From assembly GCA_943788495.1 (NCBI GenBank), contig CALSQO010000003.1, forward strand, positions 1 to 64,000: a stretch of 64,000 nucleotides of DNA, read 5' to 3'. Both the position numbers and the translations under genes were made by a program. This document shows positions 26,284 to 36,020 of the stretch, in pieces. Origin of the DNA: UA16 sp905478895. GTDB lineage: Bacteria; Bacteroidota; Bacteroidia; Flavobacteriales_D; Sanyastnellaceae. The notes beneath the pieces were generated by a model. It did not search any database. It was not told the DNA's origin and was given only the letters and a program-made list of their open reading frames with translations. Positions within the stretch are counted from its first letter, which is position 1. The number at the start of each line of letters is the position of its first letter.

Positions 26284-26313
26284 TTTGTCCGTTTCCGGAA
26301 TACAAGTAATTTG
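26284..26313 (+). promoter_or_regulatory. Candidate promoter of the sodium/solute symporter gene
   Basis: TTTG at 26284-26287, exactly 19 bases, then TAATTTG at 26307-26313. This is the Bacteroidota layout with a -7 element one base shorter than consensus. The start codon is 70 bases downstream. The rest of 26066-26383 holds no gene. Confidence 0.42.
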
Positions 26314-26383
26314 CAACGCACAATGCCGCGCAATGATTCCGGCTTTTTGGCTGCAAGAGCCTCAATTTTTATGTACCCGTTCA

Positions 26384-28036
26384 ATGAACGCCACTTTCGC
26401 CCTTACGGATTATGTCATTTTCTTTGTCTATGCTGCGCTCATTTTGGGCGTTGGCCTCTGGGTTTCCCGCAACAAGGAGGGCAAGGAAAAAAGCGCAGAA
26501 GATTATTTCTTGGCGAGTAAATCGTTGCCCTGGTGGGCCATTGGTGCATCCTTGATCGCAGCGAACATTTCAGCGGAGCAATTCATTGGCATGTCGGGCT
26601 CTGGATTCAGTTTGGGCTTGGCCATCGCTTCGTATGAATGGATGGCGGCGCTCACGTTGCTCATTGTTGGAAAATTTTTCCTCCCTATTTTCATTGAGAA
26701 GGGCTTGTACACGATTCCCGAGTTTGTAGAGCAGCGTTATTCTACTCAACTCAAGACGATTTTGGCGGTGTTCTGGATTGCGCTTTATGTCTTTGTTAAT
26801 CTGGCGTCAGTCCTTTACCTCGGATCACTGGCACTGGAAACCATCATGGGAATACCCATGGCATATGGTGTGCTTGGATTGGCTTTGTTTGCCGTCGCAT
26901 ACTCGCTGTATGGCGGGCTTTCGGCCGTGTCCTGGACGGATGTGATTCAGGTGGTTTTCTTGATTCTCGGTGGATTGGTCACAACGTATCTCGCACTGGA
27001 TACGGTTTCAGGAGGCCAAGGCATGTGGGCGGGTTTTGAAACCATTTATGCCGCAGCACCGGATAAATTTGCTATGATTTTGGACAAATCCCATCCAGAG
27101 TACAAGAGCTTGCCGGGCATTGGAGTGCTCATCGGTGGAATGTGGGTGGCGAATGTTTACTACTGGGGTTTCAACCAATACATCATCCAACGCACGTTGG
27201 CAGCGAAGTCCCTGAAGGAGGCACAAAACGGTATCTTATTCGCAGCGATTCTCAAACTGATCCTTCCGCTCATTGTTGTAATTCCAGGCATCGCAGCCTA
27301 TGTAATGATCAACGATCCGGCCATCATGGCGGGATTGGGTGAAGCAGGCCAATTGAACATGCCTTCTACTGCCCAGGCTGACAAGGCGTATCCATGGTTG
27401 CTCCAGTTCTTGCCAACGGGTCTGAAAGGGTTGGCTTTTGCGGCATTGGCCGCGGCCATTGTTTCGTCCTTGGCATCGATGTTGAATTCCACGTCGACGA
27501 TTTTCACAATGGACATTTACAAGCAATACATCAACCCCAACGCGGGCGATCGGGCCATGGTGAACACCGGCCGCATTTCGGCCCTTGTCGCTTTGGCCAT
27601 TGCTTGTGTAATGGCGCCACTGCTGGGCGGGATTGACCAAGCCTTCCAATTCATCCAGGAATATACAGGCGTGGTGAGCCCGGGGATATTGGCGGTTTTC
27701 TTGCTCGGTTTATTTTGGAAAAAAGCCACCAACCGCGGTGCAATTGTCGGAGCACTCGTTTCCATTCCCATTGCCATGTACTTCAAGGTGGCACCGAAGG
27801 GTTGGTCGGATAGCGGGCTCTTCCTCGACCTGCCTTTCCTCGATCAGATGGGCTACACCACCTTGTTGACCATGGCCGTGATTGCAGCCGTAAGCTGGAG
27901 CGAAAACAGCGGCAGTGATGATGCGAAGGGCATCACGATTTCCAAAAAGACCTTCAGCACGGGACCGGTTTTCAACATCGGTGCTTTTGCCGTCATGATC
28001 GTCTTAACGGCACTGTACGGATTGTTCTGGAGTTGA
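26384..28036 (+). CDS. Sodium:solute symporter (SSS family, SglT-like)
   Basis: 550-aa membrane protein, start at ATG 26384 (MNATFALTDYVIFFVYAAL); the 40 upstream codons are not membrane-like. About 13-14 transmembrane segments. Family marks: SAEDYFLASKSLPWWAIGASLIAANISAEQ near residue 40-65 (the first sodium-site helix) and AALAAAIVSSLASMLNSTSTIFTMDIYK near 370-395 (second helix with S/T sodium ligands), as in the sodium/glucose cotransporter group. Likely imports a sugar or similar solute with Na+. It is divergent from nothing nearby and is convergent with the BNR protein with no gap between stops. Confidence 0.9.
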   Translation: MNATFALTDYVIFFVYAALILGVGLWVSRNKEGKEKSAEDYFLASKSLPWWAIGASLIAANISAEQFIGMSGSGFSLGLAIASYEWMAALTLLIVGKFFLPIFIEKGLYTIPEFVEQRYSTQLKTILAVFWIALYVFVNLASVLYLGSLALETIMGIPMAYGVLGLALFAVAYSLYGGLSAVSWTDVIQVVFLILGGLVTTYLALDTVSGGQGMWAGFETIYAAAPDKFAMILDKSHPEYKSLPGIGVLIGGMWVANVYYWGFNQYIIQRTLAAKSLKEAQNGILFAAILKLILPLIVVIPGIAAYVMINDPAIMAGLGEAGQLNMPSTAQADKAYPWLLQFLPTGLKGLAFAALAAAIVSSLASMLNSTSTIFTMDIYKQYINPNAGDRAMVNTGRISALVALAIACVMAPLLGGIDQAFQFIQEYTGVVSPGILAVFLLGLFWKKATNRGAIVGALVSIPIAMYFKVAPKGWSDSGLFLDLPFLDQMGYTTLLTMAVIAAVSWSENSGSDDAKGITISKKTFSTGPVFNIGAFAVMIVLTALYGLFWS

Positions 28037-29578
28037 TCAGTGTTGCCGGATGATTTGCTGCGCCCAACGTGTGCCATCGGCACGCTCCAGGCTGAAAATC
28101 ACATGTGCGGGCAAATGCTGTGCTGGAAAGTGGATGTTTCCATAACCACCGCCTGCACCGGTGTTCTTCAAGGAGCCGGATTGCAACATGCGACCATCTG
28201 CGGTCCAAAGGCCATACACGCTGCCTTCCCAATCGCTGCCTATTTGGACGGTGATGCCGCTGAGGTCCGACATGATTTCTGGTTCTGGACGGGCCAAACA
28301 AAGGGTGCCCGAGGGCGATTGAATTCCGCCCTTGAAGTAGTGCACGGTTCCGGAAGAACTGTGCTGCCAGGCCAGGTGCAGCATTGGTTCCCCATTGGCA
28401 TCGGTTGAAAAAGCCAAGGCGGGTTTGCGGTGTTGACCGGACCATTCGGAGGTGAGGTTTTGCGCAACATCGGTGAGCGACCAATTCGCGCCCGCGCTCA
28501 GTGCCAGTTGGACATCGTAACCACCCGCATTTTGTTCCCATGCCAAGGCGACGATTGACGTGCCGTCAGCTCCATGCCATTGACCGAGTACAGGCGTGTT
28601 TTGGGTGGCGTTATCAAATTGACTCACCGTGATGGGTTCGGTGGAAAGCCATTCCCCCGCACCGCCATTCGCTTCCAAATCAATGCTGCTCACGTAAACC
28701 CGCGATTGACCTGAAGGACCACCTGCAGACATAAAGGCCGTGAGGTATTCTGTCCCTTCCACGGGACCCGCGAAAGCCGCGCCACTTTCCGGGCATGAAT
28801 TCACTTCCCAATCCAATGGGTCAACATCCAATGCCGCATTCCAGTTCTCCCCATCGGCGGAGCTCATCAGCCAAAAGTCACGGATGTTTTCGTTGTTATT
28901 GCGCACCAGGTCGTAATAGCGACCCGCGGTCCAAAAAGGATGTGAAGGGCAGCATTCGCAAACCGCTTCGCCCGCCGCATTGGCACTGGCGTTTACTGCA
29001 GGCAACCAATTGCTGCCGCCATCTTCCGAACGAAGGATTCCTTCGAAAATACTGGCCGAATTGTTGCCGACTTTGACCCCTGCAAAGGGATTGCCGTTGT
29101 TGTCGATGGCGACACATGGCATGAAGTGATCCGCGTCTGCCCCGCTCACCATGGCCACAGGAGTGCTCCAAGTGTATCCGCCATCCGTCGAGCGAACGCT
29201 CCGGGCGCCGTTCGCCCATTCACCTGAAATTTGATAGGTGAGGACCACGAAATCGCCTTGACTGGCCATGCGAGGCCCTTCCGCATCCGACATGAACACA
29301 TTGGCATCGGGATCGATTTCCACCGGTTCACCGAAAGCAGCGGAAGCATTGTCCCATGCACAGACATACAAATGACCGTTGGATCCGAATGCCAAAACGG
29401 GCTCATCTGCGGCATTGGTCACCATGCGAATGGCTTTGTTCCCGAACGAGCTGGCCGCAACTTCTACGGGCTCATTTTCAGGGGTGAAGATGAATGATTG
29501 TCCAATGGCGATGGTGCTGAGGCCAATGCTGATGATGAATCCATAGAGTTTGAACATGAGGCCGTTATTTAAATTCAT
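28037..29578 (-). CDS. Secreted BNR/sialidase-like beta-propeller protein
   Basis: About 513-aa secreted protein, signal peptide MFKLYGFIISIGLSTIAIGQS. The ATG at 29578 is used; 29557 is an equally possible start. Several BNR/Asp-box units are visible (SVRSTDGGYTWSTPV, ILRSEDGGSNWLPAV, MSSADGENWNAAL), giving a six-bladed propeller like sialidases. The typical sialidase catalytic Tyr/Glu and arginine triad cannot be confirmed, so activity is open. A CECCPSHPFW segment between blades could bind metal. The C-terminus (ITVQIGSDWEGSVYGLW... LERADGTRWAQQIIRQ) resembles a degenerate T9SS sorting domain. Confidence 0.75.
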   Translation of the reverse strand: MNLNNGLMFKLYGFIISIGLSTIAIGQSFIFTPENEPVEVAASSFGNKAIRMVTNAADEPVLAFGSNGHLYVCAWDNASAAFGEPVEIDPDANVFMSDAEGPRMASQGDFVVLTYQISGEWANGARSVRSTDGGYTWSTPVAMVSGADADHFMPCVAIDNNGNPFAGVKVGNNSASIFEGILRSEDGGSNWLPAVNASANAAGEAVCECCPSHPFWTAGRYYDLVRNNNENIRDFWLMSSADGENWNAALDVDPLDWEVNSCPESGAAFAGPVEGTEYLTAFMSAGGPSGQSRVYVSSIDLEANGGAGEWLSTEPITVSQFDNATQNTPVLGQWHGADGTSIVALAWEQNAGGYDVQLALSAGANWSLTDVAQNLTSEWSGQHRKPALAFSTDANGEPMLHLAWQHSSSGTVHYFKGGIQSPSGTLCLARPEPEIMSDLSGITVQIGSDWEGSVYGLWTADGRMLQSGSLKNTGAGGGYGNIHFPAQHLPAHVIFSLERADGTRWAQQIIRQH

Positions 29579-29635
29579 TCTAAATACCATAAAAAAGGGA
29601 TGCGCTTGCAAGATAGTGGCTCTTATTTTTGGGGT

Positions 29636-29920
29636 ATGATTTCCAAGCGTCTTTCTGAAATGAAACCCACCGAAACCGGTGTCATCGGACATGTAGATTG
29701 TCCGGAGGCGGCGATGGCGTTGGTGGAAATGGGATGCTGTCCCGGCGAAGAAGTGACGGTGGCGCATGTGTCGCCTGGAAACGGGCCCATGGCCATCTTT
29801 TCAGGCGGTCGAAAGGTGGCCTTGAGAAAACAGGCGGCAGCCTTGCTTTGGATGGTTCCGATTGCCGTTGCTAACGCCCGCAACATTGGTGCGGACGAGC
29901 TGGTCGTCGCGGCCGTTTAA
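29636..29920 (+). CDS. feoA: FeoA-domain protein
   Basis: 94-aa SH3-like FeoA protein: LSEMKPTETGVIGHVDCPEAAMALVEMGCCPGEEVTV has the usual L-R/EMG-hydrophobic-x-PG core, followed by GPMAIFSGGRKVALRKQAA. FeoA is a small cytosolic partner of the ferrous iron transporter FeoB. Start at ATG 29636 (MISKRLSEMKP). It is unusual that the gene points toward feoB and ends 7 bases from the feoB stop, rather than preceding feoB in one operon. Confidence 0.85.
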   Translation: MISKRLSEMKPTETGVIGHVDCPEAAMALVEMGCCPGEEVTVAHVSPGNGPMAIFSGGRKVALRKQAAALLWMVPIAVANARNIGADELVVAAV

Positions 29921-29927
29921 TAGCATT

Positions 29928-32048
29928 TTACGCTGCCAAAAGCTGGAATACCAGCAACGCCAATCCATAGGCAAACAACGAAAACCCAACAGCCTGAGCA
30001 ATTGCCCAAGGCCAACTGTCCAATTCTTTCCGTACGATGACCACGGTGCTCATGCATTGCATGGCGTACATGTAGAAAACAATGAGCGATGCTGCAGAAG
30101 CTCGGTTGATCAAGGGACGTCCGGTGGCCGGGTGAATTTCTTGGGTCAGGCGCCGCTGCAGCCCCAGGATGCTGCCGGACTCATTGGATGAATCGGGAAA
30201 AAGCGTGGACATGGTTCCGACAAATACCTCGCGCGCAGCAAACGAACTGAGTATGGCGATGCCCATTCGGCCATCGTATCCAAGGGGTCGCACCACCGGT
30301 TCAATCCATTGCCCCACTTTTCCCAACCATGAAGCTTGCATCAGTGCCGCTTCTTTTTCCATTTCGATGGATGCGCTTGATTCATATTTGGCATACTCCC
30401 GTTCAACTTTTGCCATCTCATCCGATGGCCCAAATTGACTCAGGCCCCAAATGACGAGGGAGATGATTAAAATGACTTGGCCTGCGCTGGCAACAAAGTC
30501 CCAGCCTTTCGTGAACATTTCCGTGACTACTTCACGCAATTTTGGCCAACGATAAGCCGGCCACTCCATGGTGAATTGGTTTTCAGCCTTGGTGGGGAGT
30601 CCGCGGTGCAAGAGCCAGGCGAGCCCCAATGCTGATAGCGTGCTCATGAGGTACAGGGCAAAAAGGAAGAGCCCTTGCTGATTGAACATTCCTCCCATTA
30701 TATGCTCATTCGGCACAATGAATCCGATGAGAAATGCATAGACGGGCAGGCGAGCGGAGCAGGTCATGAGCGGTGTCACCAAGATGGTGATCAACCGTTC
30801 TCGCTGGCTTTGAATGGATCGAGCCGCCATGATTGCAGGCACGGCACATGCCAATCCGCCGACCAAAGGGACCACCGATCGTCCGCTGAGCCCGAGGTAT
30901 TGGAGCAAGCGATCCCCTAAAAACCCCACGCGTGCCATGTACCCCGTAGCTTCCATCGCGCTGGTCAGTCCAAACAAGATCATGATTTGCGGAACGAAGA
31001 CCACAATGCCTGCAATGCCACTTAGTAAGCCATCCAGCAATAGGCTTTTCCACCAGCTGTCAGGAAGGGCTCCATCGGCTTGTTGAATGAGCCAGCCAAA
31101 GCCGTCATCCACGGCTTCCATGGGAGCCGAAGACCAAGCGTATACGGCCTGGAAAATCCCGAAAAATACCAAGGCGACGATGGCATTTCCCCAAATGGGA
31201 TGGATCAAAATTCGGTCCAATGACGTGGTCCTGCGGCTTTCCTCTTGCCAGGGATACTGCGGACCGTCCTTTTTCGGAAACAGCTTCGGGGTCCACTTGC
31301 GAATGGACTCCATTCGCCATCCGGCTTCTTCCAATTGCAGCGCTGCTGGGGACGCATCCACTTCATCACGGGCAAGCGATACTGCCGCTTTTTCGCGGGC
31401 ATTTAGCCAATCGGGAACCGAACGTGAGCGCAAGTACCACGCGGCACGTGTCGAGGGGAGCTCGGGAAATACCCCCTCAAGAATTTCAAAGGCCGTTTTC
31501 CAAGCGGATGGCGCAAGCCGGGGTTCGGAATGCGTTCCAATGGAGGGCTGCTTGTCCAAAATCGCTGACTCAAGTGCTTCCGTGCGGTCGCGTTCAAAAT
31601 TCAACTGAACCACAGGGACTCCGAGCATTCGCTCCAATTGGCTTTCATTGACCTCTGTTCCATCGGTCCGATTGATCAGAATTGCAGCGGGAAACTCCAT
31701 TTCCAATACCTGCATGACCAAGAAAAGACTGCTGCGAATGTGAGCGGATTCAACAATCAACCAAACGGCATCGGGCGTTGCTGTTTCCAGGGGACTCAAT
31801 AATGCTTTCTGTGTAATGCGCTCGTCTCCCGCTTGGGCGAAGAGGCTATACGTGCCGGGCAGGTCGGTGAGTGTAATGTCCTTCCGTGATTTCAAAGGAG
31901 CATCCGAACGTTCCACGGTCACGCCAGGCATGTTGGTAACCTTGGATCGGCTTCCAGTCAAGCGGTTAAACAGGGTGGTTTTTCCACAGTTCGGATTTCC
32001 GACGAGGGCAATGTTCACGATGCGAAATTCGGGGGCAGGAGATGCCAA
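29928..32048 (-). CDS. feoB: Ferrous iron transport protein B
   Basis: 706-aa FeoB with an N-terminal GTPase domain: G1 GNPNCGKTTLFN (17-28), G2 GVTVE, G3 DLPGTYSL, G4 NRTD. The GDI-like region follows to about residue 280, then two gate modules with long hydrophobic segments (including LVGGLACAVPAIMAARSI and FAAREVFVGTMSTLF). It imports Fe2+ across the inner membrane. The gene starts 22 bases after the EnvC stop on the same strand and may end that transcript. FeoA is on the opposite strand, tail to tail. Confidence 0.95.
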   Translation of the reverse strand: MASPAPEFRIVNIALVGNPNCGKTTLFNRLTGSRSKVTNMPGVTVERSDAPLKSRKDITLTDLPGTYSLFAQAGDERITQKALLSPLETATPDAVWLIVESAHIRSSLFLVMQVLEMEFPAAILINRTDGTEVNESQLERMLGVPVVQLNFERDRTEALESAILDKQPSIGTHSEPRLAPSAWKTAFEILEGVFPELPSTRAAWYLRSRSVPDWLNAREKAAVSLARDEVDASPAALQLEEAGWRMESIRKWTPKLFPKKDGPQYPWQEESRRTTSLDRILIHPIWGNAIVALVFFGIFQAVYAWSSAPMEAVDDGFGWLIQQADGALPDSWWKSLLLDGLLSGIAGIVVFVPQIMILFGLTSAMEATGYMARVGFLGDRLLQYLGLSGRSVVPLVGGLACAVPAIMAARSIQSQRERLITILVTPLMTCSARLPVYAFLIGFIVPNEHIMGGMFNQQGLFLFALYLMSTLSALGLAWLLHRGLPTKAENQFTMEWPAYRWPKLREVVTEMFTKGWDFVASAGQVILIISLVIWGLSQFGPSDEMAKVEREYAKYESSASIEMEKEAALMQASWLGKVGQWIEPVVRPLGYDGRMGIAILSSFAAREVFVGTMSTLFPDSSNESGSILGLQRRLTQEIHPATGRPLINRASAASLIVFYMYAMQCMSTVVIVRKELDSWPWAIAQAVGFSLFAYGLALLVFQLLAA

Positions 32049-32070
32049 TTCAATCCCCTAAATGTGTGAA

Positions 32071-33324
32071 TTAAAGCTTGACCAACCATGCCGATGGATT
32101 CTGAGGCGTTTGCGAGGACCCCGCGACTTTCCACACTTCAAAGTGCAGGACGTTTTGACTGTTGTTGGGACGAACGGTTCCAATCTTTTCACGTGCTTCT
32201 ATCCGATCGCCTTTCTTGAGGCTGACGCCTTCCAGATTGCTGTAAACCGTTCGAAAGGCACCGTGGGAAAGGATGACGGTTTCACCGGCTCCAGGGATTG
32301 GAAAAACACTCGATACATTTCCAGCGAATACGGCAAGCACAGAACTTTCGGCCTCGGTGCTGATGTCCACACCATTGTTTTCAAACGTAATTCCCGGCAA
32401 GGTGGGGTGGGATTGTTTTCCAAATTTACCGGTGATGATGCCGCGCAGCACAGGCCAAGGCAAAGAAGCTCGATTGCTCTCAAAGGCCGCGGACACGATT
32501 TTCCCTTCAGGGGTAAGGGCAAATTCTCCGGCGGAACTAGCGCGTTCCGCAGCCAATTCGGCTTCGATGATTTTTCGAATGGATTCGTTCAGGCGCTTCT
32601 GTTCTGCTTTGGAGGTTTTCACTTCTGCGCGCAACCGAGATTCCTTTCCTTTTAGATCGCGTACGATTCCAGCCCTTGTCTCACGGTCTTTTGCCAAGGC
32701 ATTCCGTTCACTCCGCACATCTTTCAATGCAGTTTCCATTTCGGATTTTTCGGCAACGAGATTGGCGCGATTGTCCGAAAGATCAATTTGCGCAGATTCG
32801 ATTTGTGTAACGTGGTCCTTGCGCAAGGTGCTATAGGACTGCAGCATGCGAAATCGGATGGAGGCTTGATTGAAATCTGCGGCAGAGAAGAGATAGAGCC
32901 AAGGATTGTATGCCAACGATTGCTTGTGAGCTGCCTGAATCATCCGTGCGTATTCATCCTTTAATGCCGACACATGACCCTCGAGGGTGCGGATTTCACT
33001 GTCCGTGCTGGTCATGGATCGCTCGATTGATCGAATCTCGGCACGGTGGTGGTTGATGAGTTGCTCCCGCAGCAGCACGCGTTCATCGATCAAACGGAGC
33101 GAAACGAGCGCGTCATTTTTGTTCGAGGCGGCTTCACTGAGCAGCCGCTCGGTGGTGGCGAGCTTCTTTTCAAGGGCATCACGTTGCGCTTGAAGTGCGG
33201 CCTTGTTTTGCCCGAAAGATGTGGCAGTCCCGAGCAGCAGAGCCAGCAATAGGGCGAGCCATGAGAGCGGTTGTGAACCGACCCCAACCAAGCCGTTCCA
33301 TTCAGAATCCTGTGCGCTGCTCAT
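32071..33324 (-). CDS. EnvC-like murein hydrolase activator (degenerate M23)
   Basis: About 417-aa periplasmic protein, start ATG 33324 with signal peptide ending TATSFGQ. Residues 20-270 are a long coiled coil (repeated L/E/K heptads). The C-terminal LytM/M23 domain (GKFGKQSHPTLPGITFENNGVDI..., VLHFEVWK) has the usual HxxxD replaced by NxxxD and keeps only part of the zinc ligands, as in EnvC proteins that activate amidases instead of cutting peptidoglycan. The start overlaps the end of the DUF4292 gene by 23 bases, so expression is coupled. Role in daughter cell separation is inferred from family knowledge. Confidence 0.87.
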   Translation of the reverse strand: MSSAQDSEWNGLVGVGSQPLSWLALLLALLLGTATSFGQNKAALQAQRDALEKKLATTERLLSEAASNKNDALVSLRLIDERVLLREQLINHHRAEIRSIERSMTSTDSEIRTLEGHVSALKDEYARMIQAAHKQSLAYNPWLYLFSAADFNQASIRFRMLQSYSTLRKDHVTQIESAQIDLSDNRANLVAEKSEMETALKDVRSERNALAKDRETRAGIVRDLKGKESRLRAEVKTSKAEQKRLNESIRKIIEAELAAERASSAGEFALTPEGKIVSAAFESNRASLPWPVLRGIITGKFGKQSHPTLPGITFENNGVDISTEAESSVLAVFAGNVSSVFPIPGAGETVILSHGAFRTVYSNLEGVSLKKGDRIEAREKIGTVRPNNSQNVLHFEVWKVAGSSQTPQNPSAWLVKL

Positions 33325-34225
33325 AATTCTCAGGAATGGTGAACGGGAAATCATAAGCTCGTCCAAAACGAATGCGTGAAATGTCCCATTCCAAGGTCAA
33401 ATCGCCGTCCATGGTTCGGATCAACACATCGAAAGCACGCGGAAAACGCCCGTTTTCAGTCGCCTCGAATTCGGAACGATTCAAGGTCAATGACCGCTGG
33501 TAATACAAGTCATTGAATTGATCTTGCACAGGGTCGAATGTTAAGCCATCAAACCAATGGCGTTGAATTAAGAGGTCTTCGTCTTGTGATCGATTTCGCA
33601 GTCGTTCATAGCGCCTCAAAGGCATTTGAATGTTGAGCGAATCCTCAGGTGATAGCGCATTGTCATTGATGCCGATGACGCGTTTGACCGGTCGTTTGTA
33701 TTTGCCCGTCAAGGCATACCGTTGCGCGTCAGTGCGGGCGATGTATTTCCCATTTTCCTTGTCCAACCCCATGGGTTTTCCTCCCAAAATGGCTTGAATA
33801 TCTTGAAAGTCGAGCGGGGTATCCGCCCAATCACTGAGTGCTTCGTAATTGCCCGTGTAAAAGAACTTATTGCCGGGGATCTTGCTGAAAAATTGCACCG
33901 AATCGGGCGAGAGCAGAATGCGGGCAACCTCTACGCCAAGTGCAGGGGAAATGCTCATCCAAATGGCACTATCCTTCGCCATGCGCACCGTTGCTTTGAA
34001 GGATTGGCTTCCTTCAGGAGAATCTACGCCTACATTGATTTTCATGCCAATCCAGTCCCATTGGAACTCAACCGCGTCGTAGTGGGTGAGCACCTGATTG
34101 GCGTTCAGGTTTCGGAGCGGTTTTCCCTTGGCCAAGCGCTTTTCATTGGAGCAGCTGGTCAAGCTCGCCGCGATGAATAGTCCGAGGAGGCACTGGGAAA
34201 CAATATGTGGCCAGCGGACCTTCAT
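33302..34225 (-). CDS. DUF4292 lipoprotein
   Basis: About 307-aa lipoprotein: MKVRWPHIVSQCLLGLFIAASLTSC gives the lipobox. The mature part has LolA/LolB-like beta strands (VEFQWDWIGMKINVGVDSPEGSQSF, DSAIWMSISPALGVEVARI) and ends ISRIRFGRAYDFPFTIPENY. This is the DUF4292 family of Bacteroidota, thought to relate to outer membrane lipoprotein or lipid handling because of the LolB-like fold; direct evidence is lacking. The ATG shares two bases with the upstream stop (TGATG), a sign of translational coupling to the TPR gene. Confidence 0.88.
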   Translation of the reverse strand: MKVRWPHIVSQCLLGLFIAASLTSCSNEKRLAKGKPLRNLNANQVLTHYDAVEFQWDWIGMKINVGVDSPEGSQSFKATVRMAKDSAIWMSISPALGVEVARILLSPDSVQFFSKIPGNKFFYTGNYEALSDWADTPLDFQDIQAILGGKPMGLDKENGKYIARTDAQRYALTGKYKRPVKRVIGINDNALSPEDSLNIQMPLRRYERLRNRSQDEDLLIQRHWFDGLTFDPVQDQFNDLYYQRSLTLNRSEFEATENGRFPRAFDVLIRTMDGDLTLEWDISRIRFGRAYDFPFTIPENYEQRTGF

Positions 34226-35985
34226 CACTTCTGCTGGATTTTGGGAGTGAGTGATTGAGCATCGCCGCCCATTTCCAAGGCTTGTTTCCACGAATTGATG
34301 GCGCCTTCTTGGTCTCCCATGGCCGCGCGGATATCACCGTCATGCTCGAGGAAGGCTGGACCCAAAGCTGCGCTTGAGATTAACGCTTGGGTGATGTAAT
34401 CCAACGCTTCCGGAAATCGGCCCAATTTGTACAAGACCCAAGCGTGGGTGTCCATGAGGTTGGCACTGGAAGGGTTCAATTCCAACGCCCGAGTGCTGCA
34501 CTCCAACGCGCGTTCGAGGCCTTCGCCGGACAAGGCCAAATAGTACGCATGGTTATTCAAAACCATCGCATTGTCTGGATTCAGCAGAAGGCTTCGCTCA
34601 TACGCCTGGGCAGCGCGGTCATCTTCTTCCATGGCGTGCAGGGCGTCGCCGAGCATTGCTGCAATGCGCGCTTCCAATTCTGGATCATCCACGAGCAATC
34701 CCAGACCGCGTTCAAGCGCATCTACCGAGGTCGGATAATCCTTGAGGTCCAAATGGGCCATTCCGGTCATCAATGCAAATTCAACGTCGAGCGGAAACCG
34801 TTCCATCGCATCCATGGCATGCTGTGCCATGCGTTCAACCTGTCCGCTGTTCGCTTCGATGGCAATCAAGTTGGACCAAGCCAAGCGATTTCCGGGATTT
34901 ACTGCTACAGCCCGCTGCAAATGCTCTTGTGCTTTGGCAGCGTTGCCTCTTGCTTGTTCGAAATCTGCCGCCACCATGCGAATGGGGGCATCATCGGGAT
35001 GCCGATTCAATGCGATATCGAGCAATTCTTCCAGGGCATTCTGGATGCTTTCGTCTATGCCAACCTGTGGATTGGCTTCGGAAAGGGCGATGATTTGCAA
35101 GTATTGAACAAGGATTTCATGTTTTTCTTCGGCGTATACATCCTCCGAGGCGAAGGCATTGGCCAAGGCGATTTGGGCGCGTTCGATGTCGTCGAATTCG
35201 GTGTACAATTGAGCCAATTCCAGTTGAACAATACCGTTGGTGGGATCCGCATCGGCCAGGGCCTTGAGGACATTCATAGCCCGATCAGATTGTCCAGTGG
35301 CCTGAAGCATTTGTGCCCATTGCATTTTGAACTCCGGCACATCAGGATGTTGGATCACAGCGGATTCGAGGTTTTCGTAAATTTCCTCATACGCTTCGAG
35401 CAACTCGTAGAAGTACAGTTTCTGAAGAAGGATTTCGGGATCTCCCGGGGCGAGTGACTCGTAGTGTTCACAAAGGCGCAATGCCTGTTCAGGAGCTCCT
35501 GCATCGGCCAAATCCAAAGACCACTGGAGCGTCCAATCCAAATCACCGGGGCGTTGATCTTGCACAAAGGTCAGGTCGGCCAATGCATCATCGAACTGAA
35601 GCAATGGTAACGCAGTTTGAGCGCGGTACTCGTGGTACCAGCGGTTGTTTTTGTCAGCCTCACATGCAGCATTCAAGTGGGCCATGGCGGCACCGAAGCG
35701 CTCGCGTTTCAGGTCGATTTTTGCCAAGTCAAACCGCAATGATGCTTCTTCGGGCTGAAGCTCCAAGCAGGCTGAGAATCCAGTGTAAGCGAGGTCGAGA
35801 TCACCTTTAGCTAGATGATTTTGAGCTTCGAAGTAGGTGCGCTGAAAATCCTCGGGATAGGCGGGAAGCGCTTGCATGTCAACCCCATTCCCGCAGCCAC
35901 TCAGGGCCAGTAGCCCAGCGGCTGTCACCAGAGTGAAATGGCTGCGCAGTCGCGCTTTGTTCGGTTGTAAACGGAAGAGTTTCAT
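34225..35985 (-). CDS. TPR-repeat lipoprotein
   Basis: 586-aa protein with lipobox LLALSGC (Cys31) and about twelve tetratricopeptide repeats spanning residues 45-570 (for example AKGDLDLAYTGFSACLELQP, AAQAYERSLLLNPDNAMVLN, EALDYITQALISSA). It should form a superhelical scaffold on the periplasmic side of the outer membrane. The gene order TPR lipoprotein, DUF4292 protein, EnvC-like protein, with dut and a nucleotidyltransferase ahead, recurs in Bacteroidota and suggests an envelope assembly role. The stop overlaps the next start. Confidence 0.88.
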   Translation of the reverse strand: MKLFRLQPNKARLRSHFTLVTAAGLLALSGCGNGVDMQALPAYPEDFQRTYFEAQNHLAKGDLDLAYTGFSACLELQPEEASLRFDLAKIDLKRERFGAAMAHLNAACEADKNNRWYHEYRAQTALPLLQFDDALADLTFVQDQRPGDLDWTLQWSLDLADAGAPEQALRLCEHYESLAPGDPEILLQKLYFYELLEAYEEIYENLESAVIQHPDVPEFKMQWAQMLQATGQSDRAMNVLKALADADPTNGIVQLELAQLYTEFDDIERAQIALANAFASEDVYAEEKHEILVQYLQIIALSEANPQVGIDESIQNALEELLDIALNRHPDDAPIRMVAADFEQARGNAAKAQEHLQRAVAVNPGNRLAWSNLIAIEANSGQVERMAQHAMDAMERFPLDVEFALMTGMAHLDLKDYPTSVDALERGLGLLVDDPELEARIAAMLGDALHAMEEDDRAAQAYERSLLLNPDNAMVLNNHAYYLALSGEGLERALECSTRALELNPSSANLMDTHAWVLYKLGRFPEALDYITQALISSAALGPAFLEHDGDIRAAMGDQEGAINSWKQALEMGGDAQSLTPKIQQK

Positions 35986-36020
35986 CGTAGGGCCGGTTCG
36001 CGGTGGTTCCGTTTTGTGAT

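Noticed and set aside
34387..35457. 356-codon plus-strand open frame
   Set aside because: Antisense to the TPR lipoprotein gene, whose repeats and lipobox are clear; long antisense frames arise easily from codon use here.
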